NCBI GenBank assembly: GCA_021733945.1
Contig: JAIPJX010000035.1
Span: 1 to 37,086, forward strand
Origin: Verrucomicrobiota bacterium
GTDB taxonomy: Bacteria > Verrucomicrobiota > Verrucomicrobiia > Limisphaerales > SIBE01
Direction: 5' to 3'
DNA length: 37,086 bases
Under the pieces are notes generated by a model. That model made no database searches and was not told the DNA's origin. It worked only from the letters and a program-made list of their open reading frames with translations. The position numbers and the translations under genes were made by a program. This document shows positions 31,846 through 37,086 of the stretch, one piece after another. How positions within the stretch are numbered: the stretch's first letter is position 1; every line of letters starts with the position of its first letter.

Positions 31846-34089
31846 TTAGGCCGTTTTCTTCTCGGACAACCGCAACTGGCAGGCGTAGGCGGCTTCAATG
31901 AACAACTGGGCTTCCTCGATCAATTGCCGGACCGAATCCCTTGTGAATTTCACAGGCGTCGTTTCAAATCGCTGAAACAAATAGTTCGCGAACTTGCCAC
32001 CCGCAAACCGATCGTTGAAAAGTTGCGTTTCAATGTAGCGGGTTTTGAACTCGCTGACGATGCTCGCCGGATCTTCTCCAACATCGAGGAACTGCACTTT
32101 CACCAGCGCCTTCGCCGCCTGCAGCATCGAATGATAGGCCCGCTCGTCGGCCAGGGGATAATTCTCCTTTTCCATTTCGAGCTGCGCTTCGAACACCTCG
32201 CGTTCCGCTGCCGCCAGTTCCACCTGAACCAGGGACACAATCTCACCGGCGCACTCGCCCGCACCCATGTCGCCCATGGTGAATTCCCTCGGATCACCCC
32301 AGTCCGAGTAGAAGGATTTGTCCTGCTCGTAGGCCGGCACCTTCATCAGGTCGTCCAGCATGCCGCGCAGCTCGAGCTTGCCGATTCGGCGGGTAAAATC
32401 CTGGAAGGATTCCTCAGGCAGCTTGTCGCGCACAAAACGCTCGGTGATCCGGTCAACAAACTCCGGAACCCGCTTGGAAGGAATGGCACCAATCGCCAAC
32501 CCGTAGGCACCGCCGTTCTCGACCCATTGACCGCCAAGGATGACCTGGAAATGAGGCACCTTGTAGCTGCCCACCGAACGGCTGTTTCCGTAGAAACCGA
32601 TATCAGATATATGATGTTGACCGCACGAATTAAAGCATCCACTGACCTTGATCCGGAGCTTCTGCACAGCCGGATCCAGCTGGGCACGTTTCGCCAAAAG
32701 CCGTCCCCTCAATTCACCGGCCAGACCCCGCGATGAGGCAATGCCCAGCTTGCAGGTATCCGTGCCCGGGCAGGCCGTCAGGTCCACAATCGATTCAGCC
32801 CCGGCTTGTCCCAGACCAATGCGTTTGAGCTCCAGATAAACGGCAGGCAGATCCGCCTCGCTCACCCAGCGCATCACCATGTTCTGTTCCACCGTGGTCC
32901 GAAGCGCCTCCCCAACATAACGCCGCGTGATCTTCGCCAGTTCCCGCGCCTGAAAGGACGTCATGTCACCGAGCGGCAGCGTGATGCTCACCACGGCGTA
33001 CCCCTTCTGCCGCTGATGGTACACATTCGTGTGCGACCAATCGTCAAATCCTTCAGGATGCCCGGCTCCATTCAGGGACGAACCTTCCTTGGCTGCGTCC
33101 TCCCGGTAGGAAGGCACGTCTTTCAAATAAGACGTCCACCGATCGTCGTGGGGCAGTACTTTCCGCTCTTCACGCACGAGCTTTTGGAATTCTTCAATGC
33201 CCAGCTTGGCAATGAGGAACTTGATGCGCGCCCGACCGCGGTTCTTCTTCTCACCCAGTCTCGCATAGACCCTGGATACTGCCTGAAACATCGGCAACAG
33301 CTCTTCTTCGGGCACAAACTCCTCCATCACCTTCGCCTGATGCGGCACCGCGCCCAAGCCGCCGCCCACATGCAGGGAGAACCCTCGCTTCTGCACGCCA
33401 TCGACGGTCTTCTTGACCGCAATCGCACCCATGTCGTGCATGGCCACCAGTCCGCAGGCGTGCTGCTGACATCCGGAGAATGCCACCTTGAATTTGCGGC
33501 CGAAATCCTGCACATCCGGATGCCCGAGCAGGTATTTCATCGTCGCACTGGCGTAGGGCGTCACATCGAACGATTCATCGTGACAAACCCCTGCGATCGG
33601 ACAGGCGGTGATGTTGCGCACCGAATTCCCGCACGCTTCCCGCGTCGTGATGCCCACCGCCGCCAGGCGCCTCATCAGGTCGGGAGTGTCTTCGATGTGC
33701 ACGAAGTGCAGCTGGAAATCCTGGCGCGTGGTCACATGCAGGATTTCATCCGAATACTCCTCCGCCAGGTCCGCCATCACGTCCATCTGATCCGGCGTGA
33801 CACCTCCGTAGGGAATCTTGATGCGCACCATGCCCGGCGCATCCCACATGGTCTCCGGTCCCTTGGTCAGAGGCGCGGCGGGAAAGTTTAATGTCTGAGA
33901 TTCGACGCCGTCGTGACGGTGCCCGTTGTCATAGCGCTGGCCATACACACCACGCCGCAGGCGGGACTCCGCAAAAATCTTTTCATCGAGCTTGCCCTCG
34001 CGCCGCAACTCCATTTGGGCCTCGAAAACTTCAATTTCTCGCGCCCAATCCGCGGGCATTTGATCCGCCAGTGTCTCTTTCCAGCTCAT
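31846..34089 (-). CDS. NirA-like siroheme sulfite (or nitrite) reductase with C-terminal helical extension
   Basis: A 747-residue cytoplasmic enzyme expected to reduce sulfite to sulfide (or nitrite to ammonia) in six-electron steps. Two ferredoxin-like half-domains (about 85-150 and 360-430) and two NIR/SIR domains are present. The canonical siroheme/4Fe-4S cysteines lie in the second half: Cys440 and Cys446 (TACPGTDTCKLG), Cys485 and Cys489 (GCFNSCGQHH). The first half also has four cysteines at equivalent places: Cys163 and Cys169 (TACPIAGVC), Cys207 and Cys212 (GCQQHAC). A helical tail of about 130 residues (about 615-747) goes beyond the usual ~570 residues and resembles HEPN-like helical domains. 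A near-consensus promoter and GGAG ribosome-binding site precede the ATG at 34089. Sulfite versus nitrite cannot be settled. Confidence 0.88.
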   Translation of the reverse strand: MSWKETLADQMPADWAREIEVFEAQMELRREGKLDEKIFAESRLRRGVYGQRYDNGHRHDGVESQTLNFPAAPLTKGPETMWDAPGMVRIKIPYGGVTPDQMDVMADLAEEYSDEILHVTTRQDFQLHFVHIEDTPDLMRRLAAVGITTREACGNSVRNITACPIAGVCHDESFDVTPYASATMKYLLGHPDVQDFGRKFKVAFSGCQQHACGLVAMHDMGAIAVKKTVDGVQKRGFSLHVGGGLGAVPHQAKVMEEFVPEEELLPMFQAVSRVYARLGEKKNRGRARIKFLIAKLGIEEFQKLVREERKVLPHDDRWTSYLKDVPSYREDAAKEGSSLNGAGHPEGFDDWSHTNVYHQRQKGYAVVSITLPLGDMTSFQARELAKITRRYVGEALRTTVEQNMVMRWVSEADLPAVYLELKRIGLGQAGAESIVDLTACPGTDTCKLGIASSRGLAGELRGRLLAKRAQLDPAVQKLRIKVSGCFNSCGQHHISDIGFYGNSRSVGSYKVPHFQVILGGQWVENGGAYGLAIGAIPSKRVPEFVDRITERFVRDKLPEESFQDFTRRIGKLELRGMLDDLMKVPAYEQDKSFYSDWGDPREFTMGDMGAGECAGEIVSLVQVELAAAEREVFEAQLEMEKENYPLADERAYHSMLQAAKALVKVQFLDVGEDPASIVSEFKTRYIETQLFNDRFAGGKFANYLFQRFETTPVKFTRDSVRQLIEEAQLFIEAAYACQLRLSEKKTA

Positions 34090-34125
34090 AATTGCTCCGT
34101 TTCTTTCAACAAACGATCGACTTGC

Positions 34126-34153
34126 ATGCTAGCTTCGATGCTCCGCTTGTCAA
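34126..34153 (-). promoter_or_regulatory. Promoter of the sulfite reductase operon
   Basis: On the minus strand, a perfect TTGACA (34148-34153) and a TAGCAT (34126-34131) are separated by 16 bases. The expected transcription start is about 30 bp before the ATG, and GGAG lies at ribosome-binding distance. Confidence 0.55.
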
Positions 34154-34277
34154 ATACCGTTCGGCATACCCCTGCGCGCCTGCCGACGGCTGAATGAAGC
34201 GCTCCTTTGCTGGGGCGAAGTGCTCTGCCGCTCCTTTCAGGTGCTGCGGTGTCCTCTTTAACGCCCGTTTCCCGGGG

Positions 34278-34919
34278 CTATTGTGGAAGCAGCTCGGTCG
34301 GTGCAGCCTTCTGCCGCTTGATCGTGTAGTTCGTGATCCCGATTTCCACCAACTGCTGGTAGTTGGTCAACACAATGCCCTGCTGCTGCAGCAACTGGCT
34401 GATCGCGATCGGCTCCGTGCGCTGGATCTTTTCCCAATCGAAATCAGGAAAGAGCTTGCCCAGCATTCTTGGGTCAACCCAGATTTCGTCGTTCTCCATC
34501 GGAAGATCCGGATCGGGAGCGTTCGGATCCGTGACAACCCCTTGCCCGGCCGCCTGTGCGGCCGCAAGAGCCGCCTGTTCCTCCAAAATCTGCTGTCTGG
34601 TCAGTTTCACGTCCCTCTGCACCACCACCAGATCGTTGCGCATCTTTTCGTTCTCCGCACGAATCGCCGCAATCTCGCCCACCGATCGCCTTAATTCTTC
34701 GGCTTCCGCATTGTCTCGCCGGAGTCGGTCCAGCTCCTGGTTCTCAGCCCGAAGTTTGTCCACCTCGCGTCGCTCAGCCCGGAGTCCATCCAATTCCACC
34801 TGTTGCTGCGACACCACCCCGGCTTCGTCTCCTCCACATCCCACGAGCATGACCATCAGGACACACCCCGCCATGAGTTGGCACCCGATCACACGGGTTT
34901 TATCAAAAGTCTCTTTCAT
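34278..34919 (-). CDS. Coiled-coil lipoprotein
   Basis: A 213-residue predicted lipoprotein. The N-terminus has a positively charged start, a hydrophobic stretch and a lipobox (LMVMLVGCGG, lipid-bearing Cys28). Residues 40-115 form a long heptad-repeat coiled coil with leucine at regular spacing (LRAERREVDKLRAENQELDR). A linker rich in Ala, Gly and Pro leads to a globular C-terminal part with the block NDEIWVDPRMLGKLFPDFDW. Family and function are not recognised. It is probably anchored in the inner or outer membrane and forms dimers or trimers through the coiled coil. It is upstream of the sulfite reductase on the same strand but separated by 188 bp with a separate promoter, so it is likely independent. 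Confidence 0.82.
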   Translation of the reverse strand: MKETFDKTRVIGCQLMAGCVLMVMLVGCGGDEAGVVSQQQVELDGLRAERREVDKLRAENQELDRLRRDNAEAEELRRSVGEIAAIRAENEKMRNDLVVVQRDVKLTRQQILEEQAALAAAQAAGQGVVTDPNAPDPDLPMENDEIWVDPRMLGKLFPDFDWEKIQRTEPIAISQLLQQQGIVLTNYQQLVEIGITNYTIKRQKAAPTELLPQ

Positions 34920-35060
34920 TCTTGATCAATCTGTTTCCGATGGACTCAACGTCATCCCATTCAAACACGGATAACCGTGAATTGTTTCGAAGGCGATTCC
35001 CCCGGATGGATCAGCGCACATCCGCACCCCGGCATCAACCGAACGAACCTTTCATCAGCT

Positions 35061-35090
35061 TTGGCAAAAGCTAGGACCTGGCTGAATAAA
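35061..35090 (+). promoter_or_regulatory. Possible promoter of the aldolase/BMC operon
   Basis: TTGGCA (35061-35066) and AATAAA (35085-35090) are 18 bases apart, with TG before the -10. The transcription start would lie about 65 bp before the ATG at 35162. A second candidate, TTGACG-17-AATAAG at 35123-35151, would give an almost leaderless transcript. Neither is strong. Confidence 0.3.
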
Positions 35091-35161
35091 TGGGAAGCTC
35101 TTTGTCCAAGACGCATCCGGACTTGACGATTTCTGCCGCAGGTGGAATAAGCTCCCTTCTC

Positions 35162-36175
35162 ATGGCCGACAAAATCACCGGGATCCTCACACCCCACATG
35201 GTGCCCCTGGACTCCAGGGGCGGAATTGACGAATCAGAGCTCCGCCGTTATGTCGACTGGCTCATCGACCGGGGCGTTCACGGGCTATATCCAAACGGAT
35301 CAACCGGCGAATTCATCCGCTTCACCGCAGAGGAACGGCGGCGCATCGTACAGATCGTCTGCCATCAGGCCGCCGGACGCGTTCCCGTTCTGGCCGGGGC
35401 CGCCGAAGCAAATGTCCGCGAAACCATCGCGGCGTGCGAGGCGTATGCCGGTTTCGGCGCACGGGCGGTGGCCATCGTGTCGCCTTTCTATTACCGGCTC
35501 GGCCCGGAATCAGTCTATGCCTACTTCCGGGAAATCGCCCTGGCGAGTCCGATCGACGTCACTCTGTATAATATTCCGATGTTTGCCAGCCCGATCGACG
35601 TGCCAACAATCCAGCGACTGGCTGAGTTTGAGCGCGTCGTCGGAATCAAGGACTCTTCCGGTGACCTGGCCTTCATGATGCGCATGATCGCAGCCGTACG
35701 CCCGTCCCGTCCCGAGTTCTCGTTTCTGACCGGATGGGAGGCGGTGCTGGTCCCCATGCTTCTGATCGGTGCCGACGGAGGCACTCATGCCACCAGCGGT
35801 GTGGTGCCCGAACTCACCCGCATGCTGTTTGATCTCACCGCAAAACGGGATCTGGACCAGGCGATGAAACTCCAGTACCGGTTGCTTGAGCTCTTCGATT
35901 CCATGCTGTATTCGGCCGATTTTCCCGAGGGCTTCCGCGTGGCCGTGACCTTGCGCGGTTTTGCCATGGGCGACAGCCGCCAGCCCATGAGCAGCACCCA
36001 GCAGGTCGACCGCGAAAAACTGCGCAAGGTGCTGCACTGTCTGCTCGCTGATTTTGGCTATGTGCAACCACCCGCCGAGGGATGCCCCGTGCGCCGGAAC
36101 TCCGAGAAGGAAAGGGAGCTGAGCCAGATCGTGGGTGGTGTCGTTGAAGAACTGCGCAGGAGAGGCGTCCTGTGA
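35162..36175 (+). CDS. DapA/N-acetylneuraminate lyase family aldolase with putative BMC encapsulation peptide
   Basis: A 337-residue class I aldolase or dehydratase of the dihydrodipicolinate synthase superfamily. Family residues are present: GSTGE (46-50), Tyr136 in TLYNIP and the Schiff-base Lys163 in [15 protein letters not shown] is closer to 2-keto-3-deoxy-sugar-acid aldolases than to typical DapA or NanA, so the likely products are pyruvate and an aldehyde. The usual fold ends near residue 300. A polar linker (about 301-318) and an amphipathic helix [19 protein letters not shown] follow, the layout of encapsulation peptides that target enzymes to microcompartments. The ATG at 35162 fits the family start; an ATG at 35090 is less likely. 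Its TGA overlaps the GTG of the shell gene (GTGA), so the two are co-translated. Confidence 0.85.
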   Translation: MADKITGILTPHMVPLDSRGGIDESELRRYVDWLIDRGVHGLYPNGSTGEFIRFTAEERRRIVQIVCHQAAGRVPVLAGAAEANVRETIAACEAYAGFGARAVAIVSPFYYRLGPESVYAYFREIALASPIDVTLYNIPMFASPIDVPTIQRLAEFERVVGIKDSSGDLAFMMRMIAAVRPSRPEFSFLTGWEAVLVPMLLIGADGGTHATSGVVPELTRMLFDLTAKRDLDQAMKLQYRLLELFDSMLYSADFPEGFRVAVTLRGFAMGDSRQPMSSTQQVDREKLRKVLHCLLADFGYVQPPAEGCPVRRNSEKERELSQIVGGVVEELRRRGVL

Positions 36176-36825
36176 ACCCGGCCCTCGGCCTGCTCGAAAC
36201 CACCGGCCTGACCCCGGCCATGGTGGCCATCGACACCCTGCTCAAGAACGCCACCGTGCGGGTTCTCCAGGTCGAGCTCAACGATTTCTACGGTGTCTGC
36301 GTCAAACTATCCGGCCCGATCGCCGATGTCCGCATCGCCCTCGATATCGGACACCGCATTGCCGAACAAATGGGCGGACGCCCCGTCTCCTCTCTCCTGA
36401 GCCAACCCGCCGCGGCGGCGCAACCCGGCCTGCATTCCCGCAACGAGTTCAACGCTCTGATCCAGCAGGATGTCGTGTTCGACACAGAATCTCCGACTGA
36501 AACTCCGGGCACCGCCCGGAACATCGCAAAACGTTCATCTATGAATCAAAAGAATCCCCCCGCTCTGGGCTTCATCGAAACCCAGGGGTTCACCGCCGTC
36601 TTTGAAGCCATTGACACCGCATGCAAAGCGGCCGATGTGCAGGTGGTCGGCAAGGAAAAGCTGGGTGGCGGCTACGTGACCGTTGTCCTCCAGGGCGATC
36701 TCTCAGCCGTCACCGCCGCCGTCGAGGCGGGCAAACAAAAGGTCGGCAGCCTGGGCACCCTCATCGCCGCCCATGTCGTGGCCCGGCCCGCAGAGGCGGT
36801 TCTGAAGCTGCTGCCCCAGCTCTGA
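36172..36825 (+). CDS. Tandem BMC-domain microcompartment shell protein
   Basis: A 217-residue protein with two BMC shell domains. Domain 1 (about 2-75) begins [18 protein letters not shown]; at the pore its sequence is ELNDFYG instead of the small Gly/Ser loop of hexamer shell proteins. Domain 2 (about 129-217) is a typical [42 protein letters not shown] at the pore, and [11 protein letters not shown]. The 50-residue linker is polar and looks like translated intergenic DNA. The ATG at 36541 (Met124) lies exactly where a separate BMC-H would start. Starting at GTG 36172 with AGGAG before it, it overlaps the aldolase stop. The protein could be a trimeric double-BMC shell tile, or internal starts could also give a free BMC-H. 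Confidence 0.88.
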   Translation: MNPALGLLETTGLTPAMVAIDTLLKNATVRVLQVELNDFYGVCVKLSGPIADVRIALDIGHRIAEQMGGRPVSSLLSQPAAAAQPGLHSRNEFNALIQQDVVFDTESPTETPGTARNIAKRSSMNQKNPPALGFIETQGFTAVFEAIDTACKAADVQVVGKEKLGGGYVTVVLQGDLSAVTAAVEAGKQKVGSLGTLIAAHVVARPAEAVLKLLPQL

Positions 36826-36846
36826 GAAAGCCGACCCCGGCCACGA

Positions 36847-37068
36847 TCAGGCCGCAGCCGTCTTCCTGCGGTTGTCGGTGAACACCGCCACAAACAGGAT
36901 CATCACGGCCCCCGCAAAAATGGCGGGTTTTCCCCAGATCGCTTTCCATTCCATCGTCTGGAGCTGTTTCTTCCGCAGTGCGGCACTCTCCTGGGTCAGG
37001 GCGGCGATCTGGGCCTGCAACGTTTCCTGTTCCCCGGCGGTCTTGCCAGCCTGCTGCCCGGTCAGACC
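36847..37068 (-). pseudogene. C-terminal end of a probable membrane transporter, cut by an in-frame stop or by the window edge
   Basis: The frame reads a coiled-coil-like stretch (GEQETLQAQIAALTQESAAL), then MEWKAIWGKPA, one membrane helix (IFAGAVMILFVAVF) and a basic tail. This resembles the last helix of major-facilitator sugar or nucleoside symporters of this bacterial group, but this is from memory of such C-termini only. An in-frame TAA lies at 37069-37071, just before the window edge; KKVEI is read before it. The options are a nonsense mutation or sequence error in a longer transporter gene, or a separate small protein starting at a CTG (37065) or at the ATG at 36954. It converges on the BMC gene with a 21-bp gap. 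Confidence 0.4.
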
Positions 37069-37086
37069 TTAAATCTCCACTTTCTT

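Noticed and set aside
32806..33891. A 361-codon plus-strand frame
   Set aside because: Antisense to the sulfite reductase; rich in His, Arg and Gln with no domain.

Overview
The window looks like chromosomal DNA of a Verrucomicrobiota bacterium, or a close relative in the Planctomycetes-Verrucomicrobia group. This is inferred from gene content, not from any search. The pointers are a TPR plus CRTAC/ASPIC-UnbV gene set, a BBP2-type beta-barrel porin, a long NirA-like sulfite reductase with a helical tail, lipid A synthesis (LpxA), a Tat-exported Gfo/Idh/MocA oxidoreductase, sugar and glycan genes (rhamnulokinase, SASA esterase, BNR sialidase-like protein) and bacterial microcompartment (BMC) shell domains. 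DNA is GC-rich and several gaps are filled with palindromic repeats. I see no rRNA, tRNA, CRISPR array, transposase or phage gene.

Layout. 1-4744: a TPR protein and two tandem paralogous secreted FG-GAP/ASPIC-UnbV proteins, joined by 4-bp start/stop overlaps. 4802-8485: DUF4404 protein, GlpG-like rhomboid protease and a periplasmic tail-specific protease. 8657-11184: an exported D-aminoacylase-like amidohydrolase lacking the usual HxH motif, then a stand-alone cyclic-nucleotide-binding protein. 11349-17875: rhamnulokinase, an MsbA-like ABC exporter, an HD-domain protein and a UvrD-like helicase. 17879-22841: ApbE, Tat-exported oxidoreductase, PEP-hydrolase-like TIM barrel and a porin. 23187-26335: LpxA, RadC and HflX, all on the minus strand. 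26586-31243: SASA esterase, BNR_2 sialidase-like protein and an NfeD/ClpP-class membrane protease. 31257-34919: sulfite reductase with a small downstream partner, and a coiled-coil lipoprotein. 35162-37086: a DapA/NAL-family aldolase and a tandem-BMC shell protein, facing the C-terminal end of a probable transporter.

The most interesting part is the right end. The DapA-family enzyme carries a C-terminal linker and short amphipathic helix that look like a BMC encapsulation peptide. Its stop codon overlaps the start of a gene encoding two BMC domains in one frame. The first BMC domain has an unusual bulky acidic pore region. The inter-domain linker reads like a former intergenic gap, and an ATG sits exactly where a separate second shell protein would begin. 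Together this suggests a microcompartment holding a pyruvate-forming, aldehyde-releasing aldolase. The described PVM-type compartments of this group process lactaldehyde from fucose and rhamnose, and a rhamnulokinase lies about 23 kb upstream, but the substrate here is unknown.

Other points of note: two sets of four cysteines in the sulfite reductase, two TTCCGGAA palindromes just before the amidohydrolase gene, an identical 46-bp element in two gaps with a degenerate inverted relative in a third, and a 103-bp inverted-repeat element (REPIN/MITE-like) between lpxA and radC.
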